Shown here in pieces: positions 9,623 through 19,300 of a stretch of DNA of 64,000 nt; the first letter of the stretch is position 1, and every line of letters begins with the position of its first letter. The translations under genes were made by a program, and so were the position numbers. Under the pieces are notes generated by a model. That model worked only from the letters and a program-made list of their open reading frames with translations, was not told the origin of the DNA and did not search any database. The DNA comes from Prosapia bicincta (lineage: Eukaryota > Arthropoda > Insecta > Hemiptera > Cercopidae): assembly GCA_036971475.1 (NCBI GenBank), contig JBAIZL010000006.1, positions 13,160,205 to 13,224,204 on the forward strand, read 5' to 3'.

Positions 9623-10803
9623 TTTTTCACTGAGCCTGTGAGTAACGTATAAACAATATGCGAATCATGGAGTATTAGACAATAGGCTGAAGTATTTTCT
9701 GGAATATTTTGAGATGCTTCTATTTCTAATCTTACGTCCACAGGACCCGTTTTCACAGAATCGTTTTGTTTTGAACAGTCAATTACAAAAAAGTTAGCTT
9801 TATTCATAAAAGTATCTAAATCTAAACAAGGAGACGATTCACGAAAGTAATAGGATTTTTGAAAACTAGTGTACATATCATAAATAACAGAAATATCCCC
9901 ATGAATGTTATCGTATGGAAAATACTGTGAATTGAGATACAATTTAACGTTTGTAACTTTACAATCGTCAAATTCAGAGGCGTTCTTTTTTATCTGATTT
10001 TTTCGATTTGTTTGCAAAGCTAAAATCACATATCTGGGTTTTTCCATTTGGGAGGCTGTCTTCACTGTCCAAGATATACGGTTTGTTCTAGGAACAGAAG
10101 GATATTCTATCAATTCCCATTTTCTCATTGCTATATGAATAGGAGCATCGCGTTCAATCATTTTCAGAATTTTCAATCGGATTGGATCAGCCAAGATGAC
10201 GTGTGGAACTCTCCATGCTATGCTGGTTATTTTTAAATCAACGAAATCTGCATTGTCACTGTAAACTGCGTTTAAATCAGATGACGAGCGCAACAAAACA
10301 AGTTCGTATTTTGCTCCCACTACAACCCTTTTGTAATCCTCAAAAAAACCCATTAACATTTTTAAAGGAATCGACATGGTAAACTCTTTTGTTACTTTTG
10401 TATTACCCACTCCGATCCATCCTGCATTTATCAGTTTATTTTTCTCCAGTTCACGAATCGAAAGCATACTTTTAATGGTACTAGTGATTCCTACATTTCT
10501 TGTACGGTCCAATTCGTTACCATTAATCTCATAACGAATGTCATCGAAAAAAAATGCTGCGGCATTGTTTACTAAACATACTTCAGTTTCTTCTCCGTTA
10601 GCTTTTTTGCCACTGACAGTGCCCTTTATGTGTAATAAACTTTCGAAAGGTACGGTAATGACATCTTGTTGATGAATCGGTATACGAATCTCATCGTTAT
10701 TATTATAAGTTGATGAAGAATACGGTTTATGAGTATGATACTCCATACTGTATAGAGTATTGTCGTATTCGACACTGCTGTCAATTCCCAAAAGTTCTTC
10801 CAT
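9613..10803 (-). CDS. MCP: Major capsid protein, double jelly roll (hexon-like)
   Basis: A 396-aa protein with the features of Polinton/adintovirus major capsid proteins: a short N-terminal arm, a first beta-rich half with YEINGNELDR and a second with VTNVKLYLNSQYFPYD, the landmark I associate with this family. In the family two jelly rolls per subunit form pseudo-hexameric capsomers. Length is within the usual range I would expect (roughly 400-600 aa), at the low end. It lies 3' of the penton, protease and PLA2-protein genes in the same direction, the standard morphogenesis cluster. The frame is intact from ATG to TAA. The intergenic gap to the penton gene (10804-10907) is AT-rich. Confidence 0.85.
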   Translation of the reverse strand: MEELLGIDSSVEYDNTLYSMEYHTHKPYSSSTYNNNDEIRIPIHQQDVITVPFESLLHIKGTVSGKKANGEETEVCLVNNAAAFFFDDIRYEINGNELDRTRNVGITSTIKSMLSIRELEKNKLINAGWIGVGNTKVTKEFTMSIPLKMLMGFFEDYKRVVVGAKYELVLLRSSSDLNAVYSDNADFVDLKITSIAWRVPHVILADPIRLKILKMIERDAPIHIAMRKWELIEYPSVPRTNRISWTVKTASQMEKPRYVILALQTNRKNQIKKNASEFDDCKVTNVKLYLNSQYFPYDNIHGDISVIYDMYTSFQKSYYFRESSPCLDLDTFMNKANFFVIDCSKQNDSVKTGPVDVRLEIEASQNIPENTSAYCLILHDSHIVYTLLTGSVKKIM

Positions 10804-10907
10804 TCTTTACGATTTTAAAACCTAAAGATCTAAGAAATTTGACGTTTTTTAATGTTAATCCTGGTAAGGATCTTGGTAGACTGATGTTTTTTGTTTTTTT
10901 ACTCTTT

Positions 10908-11591
10908 TTAAATACTAGTCCCATTTCGTAAATGTAATCTAACTGATATAGTTTCACCACGAAAATCTATTATATCTCCGTTTTGATCTTTTAGACTAAC
11001 AGTAATGTTATGAATTATTTTTACGTTGACAGGTAAATATATTACATTTGGAGGATGTTCCACGATCTTGTAACCAGGAGGAACCTGAGGAAAAAACTCG
11101 TGTAGAATATGACATTCGACACCATTTATAAACGATCCAGTTACAATATTGCACTCAACACGAATCACATTCACCTTAATGATGTCAACAGGTTTGTCTG
11201 AAACATGTTTTTTATTTGATACTAAATGAGAACCAGAGAATCCTAACAGTTTACCTATAGAATGTTTTTTATCGAAATGTATTTCTTCGGAACATTTTAT
11301 TTCAGCTTTCAAAGTGTTATTGTTTAGACGTAGCGAAAAGAAAATACTCGGATCCAAATTCATTAATATGTACCTCTCTATATCTTCAATTTCGTATGAT
11401 CCCGTTGGCAATGTGATGTATTTATCCTTTCCGTAATGAAAAACGTTATTTATACCATCTACGATATTTGGAATCGAGTTGTAGGAAGCTAAGTCTATGA
11501 ATCCTATCTCCCATTGTCCAGTAGAAACATCATACGGAGGAAAAAAGTCATTAGATAAAACGGATGTATTTCCAGATAAAACTATACTCAT
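10908..11591 (-). CDS. mCP: Minor capsid protein, single jelly roll (penton-like)
   Basis: About 227 aa, beginning MSIVLSGNTS. The pattern WEIGFIDLASYNSIPNI near the N-terminus and the beta-rich remainder match the Polinton penton-like minor capsid protein, which occupies capsid vertices. The frame extends upstream to 11624 (238 aa). I prefer the ATG at 11591-11589 because it overlaps the protease stop codon as ATGA, an arrangement that recurs elsewhere in this element, and because the extra residues overlap the protease gene. It lies between protease and MCP, the usual order. Confidence 0.82.
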   Translation of the reverse strand: MSIVLSGNTSVLSNDFFPPYDVSTGQWEIGFIDLASYNSIPNIVDGINNVFHYGKDKYITLPTGSYEIEDIERYILMNLDPSIFFSLRLNNNTLKAEIKCSEEIHFDKKHSIGKLLGFSGSHLVSNKKHVSDKPVDIIKVNVIRVECNIVTGSFINGVECHILHEFFPQVPPGYKIVEHPPNVIYLPVNVKIIHNITVSLKDQNGDIIDFRGETISVRLHLRNGTSI

Positions 11592-11977
11592 GACGTCAGA
11601 AACTTTAGACACAAATGTCCACAAATGACTGAATTGTTTTTCTGATATCTCTTGTAATTATAGTGTACATTAGCATTCCTACCGAAATATTTTGCTAGTT
11701 CAAGGGGTGGTCTCAAATTTCCGAAACTATCAAAGTACTCTACTGATTTACCATTTTTTTTGTAACAAACCCAATGAGTGCCAATTCCAATAACACTGTC
11801 TAAATTTACAATGCCCGATTCATTTTTCAATGCACGTATTGGCAGAGTATCTCTCATATAAACTCCTCTGAACCAAGGTATGTTTAGTACTTTTGCATAT
11901 CTTTTTAATTCAATATTTGTCAATGGTCTGATAGGAATCGATTCAATTATTTTTTTTTTTTTGTTTTTTTCCTCCAC
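11588..11977 (-). CDS. PRO: Adenain-like cysteine protease
   Basis: A 129-aa protein with the C5 (adenovirus-type) maturation protease layout. H68 lies in GTHWV, an acidic residue (D83 in YFDSFG) follows, and Q112 and C119 complete the site with the 7-residue Q-to-C spacing known from adenain; CGHLC surrounds the nucleophile. It is shorter than adenovirus protease (about 200 aa) but the catalytic order is complete. In the family it cleaves virion precursor proteins during assembly. The 5' end overlaps the PLA2-protein gene by 35 bases; an alternative start is M41. Its stop overlaps the penton start (ATGA). Confidence 0.88.
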   Translation of the reverse strand: MEEKNKKKKIIESIPIRPLTNIELKRYAKVLNIPWFRGVYMRDTLPIRALKNESGIVNLDSVIGIGTHWVCYKKNGKSVEYFDSFGNLRPPLELAKYFGRNANVHYNYKRYQKNNSVICGHLCLKFLTS

Positions 11978-12464
11978 GACCCTTATATGGTTTAAGGTAT
12001 AATCCTTTACCCTTAAGTTTTTTTACTAGCTGTTTTAAGTCATGAGGAGTACGACGGTTTCGACGACGTCTACGTCTTTTACCCCCACCCAACTTTGATT
12101 TCGCTTTCATTGCTGACGAAACAGCTAGGGCTGCTGCACGCTCGCCAAGAGATGCGTCACTGGATTTAACTCTTTTCCAAGCCTTTTCCGCTAGAACTTC
12201 GTCGGCTTCACGACGATTTTGAGAATCAGTAAATCTATTATAGGTAATATCGTGTTCACGGCAGGCTTCATCTAGTGCATTTATACCTTTATCGCCACGT
12301 GCTAAACGTTTACTTAATTTTGTTCCTGGACCGCAGTAATTATAAGTGGGTAAATGTAATTCGATTGGTAATAGATCTATTGCTTTGTTCAAAACACTTG
12401 AAATCAATCCGCCTCCTACAACCTTTCGTTTACGACTGACATTAGTTTTCCATTTGAATGCCAT
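11943..12464 (-). CDS. PLA2-domain virion protein with Arg-rich tail
   Basis: A 173-aa protein. Residues 41-76 form a phospholipase A2 core like the parvovirus VP1-unique region: calcium loop YCGPG (43-47), then D65 and the catalytic H71-D72 pair followed by Tyr. In parvoviruses this domain helps incoming virions escape endosomes, and adintovirus virion proteins are known to carry similar domains. Residues 129-138 are a nearly pure arginine run and the rest of the C-terminus is Lys-rich, which suggests DNA binding inside the capsid. It follows the fibre-like gene and overlaps the protease. An internal-virion, entry-related role is inferred; enzymatic activity is not shown. Confidence 0.85.
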   Translation of the reverse strand: MAFKWKTNVSRKRKVVGGGLISSVLNKAIDLLPIELHLPTYNYCGPGTKLSKRLARGDKGINALDEACREHDITYNRFTDSQNRREADEVLAEKAWKRVKSSDASLGERAAALAVSSAMKAKSKLGGGKRRRRRRNRRTPHDLKQLVKKLKGKGLYLKPYKGRGGKKQKKKNN

Positions 12465-12536
12465 TTTATTACTAATCAGAAACGTATAAGTGTATGCTTT
12501 TAATACTTTTTTTCTAAGCTAATTTTATAATTTAAA

Positions 12537-13421
12537 TTAATTTATTATTTTTTTAATTTCTTCTCTCAACATCGCTATTTCAGAGTTAATTCGAATTTGA
12601 ATATCATTGTACAAGGTAGCTAACTGTGAAAAAACTACTACGTCATTTGGTTCTTTACCAGTTCCCACGTGACTTATACGTTTAAATCGTCCGTCATATT
12701 CTTTTCCAGTTATAAGAAGAGCATTATCTACCAAGTATTTTAAGTTAACTGCGTCTCCCTGAAATTCTGGAGCATCTATATCGCGCAAACGATGATTAGC
12801 AAAGAAAAACGTATTTTCGATTTTAACTGGAATTAACTTTTCCAGATATCCCTTCGTTACCGCATCGTCAGTATTTATAGGTTCCCCCAATCCACCCAAT
12901 TGAATACCATTAGCATAGTATTGATTCTTTTCGTCATTGAATATCAAACAAGCTTTCGGAATAAATGATTCGAGGTATTTTTTAGACACAGCATCGTTTC
13001 GACCAGTAGGCTTTCCTAAACCTCCTATAGCAAAACCGTTAGTATAGTATTTGTTCTTTACATTATCGAAAGTTAAACACGTTTTTTCGAGATAACCTTT
13101 GGTCACTGCATCATCTCTGATATTAGGCTCACCCAATCCACCCAACAAAACACCATTGGCAAAATATGAATTCTTATCGGTATTGAAAGTTAAACAACTT
13201 TTGGGAACAAAAGATTCGATATATTTTTTAGTTACTGCATCGTTCATATCTTTAGGTTCACCTAGACCGCCTAAGGGAAGTTCATTAGCGTAGTATTTGT
13301 TCTTCGAACTATCGAATGTCAAACAATCCCGTTTAAGCGTTCGCATATTAACAATGTCATTTTCAGAAACAGGGTCTCCGACTTTAGGTTTAGAATAACG
13401 TCCAAACTTATCGACGCTCAT
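12537..13421 (-). CDS. Fibre-like repeat protein (four ~40-residue repeats)
   Basis: A 294-aa protein. Four tandem repeats begin at C33, C76, C115 and C158 (spacing 43, 39, 43), each reading 'C-L-x-F ... K-N-x-Y-Y/F-x-N-G ... G-G-L-G-x-P ... D-A-V-T/S-K-x-Y-L/I-E'. A degenerate fifth copy covers about 203-233. Residues 264-294 form a likely coiled coil. The 'P..xDAVTKxYL' element resembles repeats in bacteriophage tail fibres, where they build trimeric shafts. Placement among virion genes and the trimeric-looking architecture suggest an attachment fibre (inference). Its ATG overlaps the upstream gene's stop (ATGA, 13418-13421). No receptor-binding head domain is recognisable. Confidence 0.75.
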   Translation of the reverse strand: MSVDKFGRYSKPKVGDPVSENDIVNMRTLKRDCLTFDSSKNKYYANELPLGGLGEPKDMNDAVTKKYIESFVPKSCLTFNTDKNSYFANGVLLGGLGEPNIRDDAVTKGYLEKTCLTFDNVKNKYYTNGFAIGGLGKPTGRNDAVSKKYLESFIPKACLIFNDEKNQYYANGIQLGGLGEPINTDDAVTKGYLEKLIPVKIENTFFFANHRLRDIDAPEFQGDAVNLKYLVDNALLITGKEYDGRFKRISHVGTGKEPNDVVVFSQLATLYNDIQIRINSEIAMLREEIKKIIN

Positions 13422-14272
13422 TTTATCAGTGTTCTAATTTTCTTATTACCCCATCCTTTTATAATCCCCACTTCCCTCAGCTCTTCTATAACAGACGCTA
13501 TTTCGTTTCTATGGCCTGTATGACCAGCTTCGTAAGAAGACAGTAAAAGTCTCAGCCTATCACATAATTCGTTAGGATTGTCCCAATAAGCGTAACCTTT
13601 ACCAATCCTTTTCGGGGGAAACAGATACTGAATAATATTTTTGTATTTATCGTTTCTAAAATCGCGATTTATAATATTTCTAAAACTGTAATTCACTTTA
13701 TGAGCATGAGTTTTTTTACAAATTTTTCTATAGGCTTCTACATCTTCGTCCGTATATATTTTTCTTGGTATACGCATAAACAATAATTCATAAAGTCCTT
13801 CGGTACCGTTGTAATTTTCTCCTGCTATAATAATGTCACCATCTTCGGCAAACTGAATCTCTTTATCTCCGACCATAAGAACATTACCTTCTACTCTCGG
13901 TCCATATACATTATCTATCAGATCCGAGTCGTTAATCATTTTTGTCATGTACAAAAGTGTGAGTTGATTAGAAAAGGTTGTATTTAAAGTCTCATTGTAT
14001 TCTTCTTGTCCTTTAGGAGTAGTCATTAACTCTTTTACACTAGATGATTCTTTTAGAGGCGTAGAGTGTGATGTAATTGGCTCTAGTTTTATTTCTTCGT
14101 TCTCAGGTTTATCTTTCCGTAATTTCGAAATTTCCCTAATAAGGGGACTGTATTTTTTAGTCATTACTCGTTCCCTTTCCACATCACCGAATCTCATTTC
14201 ACGGTATTTTCTCTTTATAGCCTCTTTCAATCTAGATATCTCAAGGATAACTTGTTCTTCGTCGGGCGTCAT
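13418..14272 (-). CDS. Conserved Polinton protein of unknown function (~284 aa)
   Basis: The frame opens at 14329 (303 aa), but the ATG at 14272 (MTPDEEQ) is preferred: it clears the ATPase stop at 14305 and starts a typical N-terminal coiled coil (residues ~3-55, EISRLKEAIKRKYRE). The C-terminal half has GTEGLYELLFMRIPRKIYTD, then YWDNPNELCDRLRLLLSS and ELREVGIIKGWG. I recognise these as a protein type that recurs in insect Polinton-like loci (possibly the family called DUF8207, not checked). The function is unknown. Position between the packaging ATPase and the fibre-like gene, with an ATGA overlap to the latter, suggests a virion or assembly role. Confidence 0.75.
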   Translation of the reverse strand: MTPDEEQVILEISRLKEAIKRKYREMRFGDVERERVMTKKYSPLIREISKLRKDKPENEEIKLEPITSHSTPLKESSSVKELMTTPKGQEEYNETLNTTFSNQLTLLYMTKMINDSDLIDNVYGPRVEGNVLMVGDKEIQFAEDGDIIIAGENYNGTEGLYELLFMRIPRKIYTDEDVEAYRKICKKTHAHKVNYSFRNIINRDFRNDKYKNIIQYLFPPKRIGKGYAYWDNPNELCDRLRLLLSSYEAGHTGHRNEIASVIEELREVGIIKGWGNKKIRTLIK

Positions 14273-14304
14273 GTTGTAAACTGATAGTGAACAAGTGAAT
14301 ACAT

Positions 14305-15000
14305 TTAAAATAAATCTTTTACAAAACAATCGAATCCGATTCTGTAACGACCTTGATCTTTTTCACTGTCTTTATCTATTACAACAAATCCGTAAATATT
14401 TTTCCATGCCTCAGCACAGATGTCTTTAAAAACAGATATTTTAATGTCAGGAGTCACGTGGTTATTATAAATATGTTTTATATTGAGGTCGTCTTGTTTA
14501 AATATAACTAAAAAGTTCGTATTATCACGAATCAATTGTTTTGGAATTTGACTGTACGATTGACCTAAATAGAAAGTATCGACATTATTGTGACGACCCA
14601 TTGAAAAATATTTTCTAATATTGTCTTGTTTCTCACAAGCAACATCATCGAATATTACTACGGAATTTTGTCTTACGTCATTGGGTTCAAGTACACTTTG
14701 GTTGTCTGAGTATGAAAAGTAGCCGATTTCAGAATCTGAGAAAACCTTTTCTAAAAGTTTATACTTTGACTGATGTAATGATTTTGAAAACACATACACA
14801 TTAGCAAACTTCAACCCATTGGGTTCAAACAATAAATTGAATACTACATTTGTTTTTCCGCAATTAGAAGGTCCACAAATAATACATCGAATAGTATTTG
14901 GTAAAAGTGTACTATGTCTGACGCATTTTGTTTTTGTACACTCTACATATTTATCAAAATTTGACATTGTAAAAGATTGTAGGGCCTTTTCTGTACGCAT
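14305..15000 (-). CDS. ATPase: FtsK/HerA-type genome-packaging ATPase
   Basis: A 231-aa P-loop protein with Walker A GPSNCGKT (43-50) and Walker B VVIFDDV (114-120), followed by a conserved GQSYSQIP segment (about residues 146-153) consistent with the sensor region of this family. These enzymes pump DNA into preformed capsids in Polintons, adenovirus-like and NCLDV lineages. The length is normal for the Polinton version. A second ATG twelve codons in (MSNFDKY) could be the real start. It lies between the integrase and the ~284-aa protein, same direction. Confidence 0.88.
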   Translation of the reverse strand: MRTEKALQSFTMSNFDKYVECTKTKCVRHSTLLPNTIRCIICGPSNCGKTNVVFNLLFEPNGLKFANVYVFSKSLHQSKYKLLEKVFSDSEIGYFSYSDNQSVLEPNDVRQNSVVIFDDVACEKQDNIRKYFSMGRHNNVDTFYLGQSYSQIPKQLIRDNTNFLVIFKQDDLNIKHIYNNHVTPDIKISVFKDICAEAWKNIYGFVVIDKDSEKDQGRYRIGFDCFVKDLF

Positions 15001-15046
15001 TGTGATGTAACACTAATGATATCAGTATTTGTTTCTATAATTTATA

Positions 15047-16024
15047 CTAAATAAGTTGTTTCTTATCGATCCAACTGTTGTGTGTTTTATCAAAACCTGT
15101 CCATTTGACATAAACTTTATTACCTTTTCTCTTTAACACTTTATCGATAAGAAAAACATCACCCATTTTCGCTTTACTGATTTCTTCGGTATAGAAACCT
15201 CCTTTCAAAATATTACCTCTAGAATCTTGTAACACATACGTTACAGGTATTGTAGGTTTTACAGCAAAAACAGAAAATACTTCGTTCGACCAACTCGGAT
15301 AATATCCTCTCGCAAAGATTGTTTTGTACTTGGAGATTCTTACTTTATCATCTACTTTAAATTTGGGTAATAGTTTCGTAACATTAACAGATATTTTTTT
15401 TAATAAATTCGTTTCATGTTTTTTCCTTACACTAATCGGTTTCATTCCTATGGTTCTATGAACTGATGTATTGTACGATTTTACTAAACTATTCAGTATA
15501 TCTATCCATACATACGATCCCCTAGCAGTAAACTCTTTCCACATTTTACTTTTCAACGTACGATTAAATCTTTCAACTATGGAAGCTTTTTTATCTGAAT
15601 AAGTAGTATAGTGATTAATTTTGTATTTTTTCATTAAATTTCGAACATGAACGTTGAACCATTCTTTACCTTGGTCTGTTTGAAAATAATTCATTGGATG
15701 ATTTTTCAAAACACTATCTAGAGCAGAAGCCACTTCGACACCTGTTTTCGATTTTAAAGGAAGCGCAAACGCAAATTTTGTAAGACAATTAATCATAGTG
15801 AGTAAGTATTTGTATCCTCTGTTTCGTTTAGCATAAGGAATCATCTCTACCAAGTCTGCCTGATATAAATCGTGAATGCCTTTCAAGGTTACACGTCTAG
15901 TTTTGAAATGTCTTCTAGCCGGTTTATGTAATTCATTTGCAATAGCATATCTCAGATCCATTTTAGAAATGTGATTGATTTTAAAAAATACAAACTTATA
16001 TAGGTTAATTTCCACATCACCCAA
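15047..16024 (-). CDS. INT: Retroviral-type integrase with chromodomain
   Basis: A 325-aa protein with an rve-type catalytic core: D57 (YQADLVEM), D117 (FQTDQGKEW) and E151 (IVERFNRTLK), a D,D-33-E arrangement. Residues 288-325 are a chromodomain (VKWTGFDKTHNSWID). This is the defining Polinton integrase, which joins the terminal repeats to target DNA and makes the short target duplication; the chromodomain may steer target choice through histone marks. The usual zinc-binding N-terminal domain is not evident, so the protein is at the short end for the family. M22 (MDLRYAI) is an alternative start. It is adjacent to polB and the ATPase and is intact. Confidence 0.9.
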   Translation of the reverse strand: MGDVEINLYKFVFFKINHISKMDLRYAIANELHKPARRHFKTRRVTLKGIHDLYQADLVEMIPYAKRNRGYKYLLTMINCLTKFAFALPLKSKTGVEVASALDSVLKNHPMNYFQTDQGKEWFNVHVRNLMKKYKINHYTTYSDKKASIVERFNRTLKSKMWKEFTARGSYVWIDILNSLVKSYNTSVHRTIGMKPISVRKKHETNLLKKISVNVTKLLPKFKVDDKVRISKYKTIFARGYYPSWSNEVFSVFAVKPTIPVTYVLQDSRGNILKGGFYTEEISKAKMGDVFLIDKVLKRKGNKVYVKWTGFDKTHNSWIDKKQLI

Positions 16025-16356
16025 GAGGTATAACCTTTGATGCGTTGTCCATTATTTTATCTGGCGGACTCCCCTATAGGCCTACAAACCAGATTTGTAG
16101 ATTTTTGTAAACAGCAGTATTTTTAAAATGATGTAAGAATTTTAATTATATTTTTTGTTGTTGCTATTTTTACATTTATAACTCATATTTGTAAAGTTTA
16201 TGTAAACAACAACAATTTTTTTGTTTTATTTTGCTATGTTTACATGTTCCTTTATTAAAAATTAATGTGATGTTATTCTGATTGTAATTTATTTTATCAT
16301 AGGTTCCAATTTTATATAATGTCAGTTTGATTAAACTATAAATTGATTTTATTCTG
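16025..16356. other. Intergenic gap between integrase and polB
   Basis: AT-rich. A 74-codon frame here overlaps the polB 3' end and has no protein-like pattern. Likely holds the polB 3' end signals and the integrase promoter, but no specific site can be named. Confidence 0.5.
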
Positions 16357-19300
16357 TTAATCGTGTTTTTTTTTAATATAACCATAAGGAAAAGAATCAT
16401 ATTTACCTTCGCTTTTTCTCTTAAAACCGGTAATTTTAAAATTTTTGGATTCCTTAACAGTAATCACTTCACGATCTTTCGTTCTGCGGATACGAGAAGC
16501 GGGCCCTTCCAAGAAATCATCTTTGGATATTATCATTTTTTTGATCGAAGCAAAATTTACCAAACCAATTGTGCAAAGGTTCAGAGTCAATCCTTTCACT
16601 TTACAGACAGTCTCTATCGAGTTTGTAGAAGTCGCTAACACTCTGTAACCGTACGTTTTGGGGCCTCCTGATACAAACTCTGTAATGTAAGATCCTTGAC
16701 CGTAAGCCGAAAGTTCGTTTGTCATCTGTCCTAAGTAGTCTCCTGTGTCTACCATGTGCATTCCTGGTCTATGGTAATATATCACACTGTCCGTGTCGTA
16801 ATACAAAACCTGTCTTCCTAATTTATCTAGATATTCGTACAGTTTAAGTCTAGCCTGGGCAGTAGTATAAGCGGCAATTACTACATTAGCGCTAGACACT
16901 ACGTCACATTCGTTTTCGACAAACTCCCAGTTCACTAATATCACGTCTTCGTTGATCTCTTGTATGGTGTTTACTTGTATCGAAGGCGATGTCAACATTT
17001 TAAACAGTTCCGAGGGTTGACGAACAATCGCGGTTTTTGTTTGATTTTCCCTCTGTCCGAATTTTCCCCAAAATGAGTTCAACATAAGCTTTGCCAGGGA
17101 TCTGAGTCCTTCATTCTTTTCAATTGAATCCAGTCTAATGTTTTCGTGTTCGAAATAATCGTCTACGTATTTTTTCCTCTCCTCTTCGCTGATGCACCAG
17201 TCAGGATATCCTGAAGCTTCCTGTTTTATTTTCAGGAACTGATTGATATATTCGACAAAGAGGCCGTTACCTTTCTCGAAACTGGCTATCTCGTACTCCC
17301 ACATTTCGTACATTTCTATGATGGTATAGCCTTTTTCAATTGCTTTCCTTATTTCATCCATTGTCCAAGTTCCTACCAACACTCGTTCTTCGGCAGTATG
17401 TTCACAATCTTCTGATAATGTCTGAGCGCATGTTCTACAGAGAACAAACATCAGTTTGTCGTGTAGTTTTATCGGAAGCACAGGATGATAAAGATCACAG
17501 GGCGGAAGGATTTTGCACTTTAAAAGTCCTTCAGTGTCCATTCCTCGTTGTCTGCACTCTCTGTCGCCTACGTGAATTGAAGGATGACCAATGGGAAACT
17601 TTCCGTACTTGCATACCCAGGGATAGAGTGAACATATGTCAATATACTGTATTGTCTCTCCAACCTTACATGCGTAATATGATTTCGTGTTACCCGTTCG
17701 ACCACCGTAAAAGGCATCACGTGGATTAAGAGGTATCATATTAAGAACAGGATGTGTATCTAAGTATGACATTGATGAATTTTCTGTCTTCATTCTTAGA
17801 AAGTCGCATTCCCACATTTCCACTAGCCTATGATGACGTAAGAGTTTAGTTCTTTTTACATTTGTCCTCTCTAATCGGTTGTTAAGTGTATCGGACGGAT
17901 CTTCTTCTAGCGGTTCGTTGCGTCCATTAGAGAAGCACTTGGAACATCCGTGCCAGTAACATCCGTGAAACTCAAATATTTCTCCTTCAAAATATCCGTC
18001 TATCATAAATCCTTCTATCTTACGTTCGCATCCTCGACCAGCGTGTTCGATATGGATTCCTCTCTGATCTTCCACCCACGTTAGCCATTGTAAGGCTATT
18101 TTAGAATGTCTGTTTGAAAGCCTATATCCCCTTTTCGGTAGAATACCAATGGTATTTGGTCTTAAATATTTACGTCTGAAAGCAAGGTTACAAGCACTGG
18201 CTATAGTTACAGCCTCCAAAAAAGGATCGACGTTACATAGACTCAAGAATATCGATCTAAACTTTATGCATGCCTGAGCTAATATGTCAACATCTGAATA
18301 ACAGTATTCGAAAATTTCTTTTTGAAAGTCAAACAAATAATCATTTCTAACCTGTTCATCATGCCATCTTACAAACGATTCGTAACTCTTTTTATCTATC
18401 ATAGAATCAGGACAGTATAATTCGATAGGAGGAATCGGACCTATGTACGATTGATTTGCTAACGTATTAAATAGATGAGGAAAATATCCTTTTTTCTTTT
18501 CGGACGACAGTCCGAAAGACTTTGGTAGTTTCGATAGAGCCATAGGCATGTAGTTTAAAGAATCTATAAACTTTGTGTTATCTATTTCCATCAGAATGAT
18601 TTTTGTACCACGTGTAATCAAAGTGGGCATAAATTGAGTCTTTTCCAATACATACTTCAATATAAACTGAAAATCGAAACCCTGTCCATTATGTGCAATA
18701 ACTGTTACTTTCTTGTAACTCTTTCTCACATTCATTACATAAGACATAAATTCATCAATTGGGTCGTTTCTAAACACATTTGTACGACAAACACTACAAG
18801 AATTGTTGTCTATACACTGATAACAATATTGTTGAGAAACACACAAAGTGGTTCGATGAACGTTTGTAGAATTATCGAGAGGTTCGTCTTGTCTGGTTTC
18901 CAAGTCAAAAAATATAAACAGAAAATTTTTATTTAGAGGTCTACGAATATCAATTTTCATGTAACAAAAATGCGATGAAGACATATACGACTTGCAAGTT
19001 TTGCAATATATCTCGCCACACACATGAGGTGAAGAGCGTGCAGACAGAAATATCATTTTATCACATGACTGACATTTTTTTAAAGCATTACAGATATCAT
19101 TGAGATGATATTTAAAACAATCTCTGTTTTTAAATTTTCTATTACATTCATTACATTGTATACCATTGTCTTTCAAAGTGCATGGTGGAGATCGTTTACA
19201 CAAGTAACATGTAACCGAACATCTATGTTTCGTACGGTGGTCAAAAGGAGTGTGACATGATTCACAATAGTAATTACAAGCAAATGCACTAGTTAAACTT

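Noticed and set aside
16176..16400. 74-codon frame between integrase and polB
   Set aside because: Overlaps the polB 3' end and is low-complexity Lys/Ile/Asn sequence.
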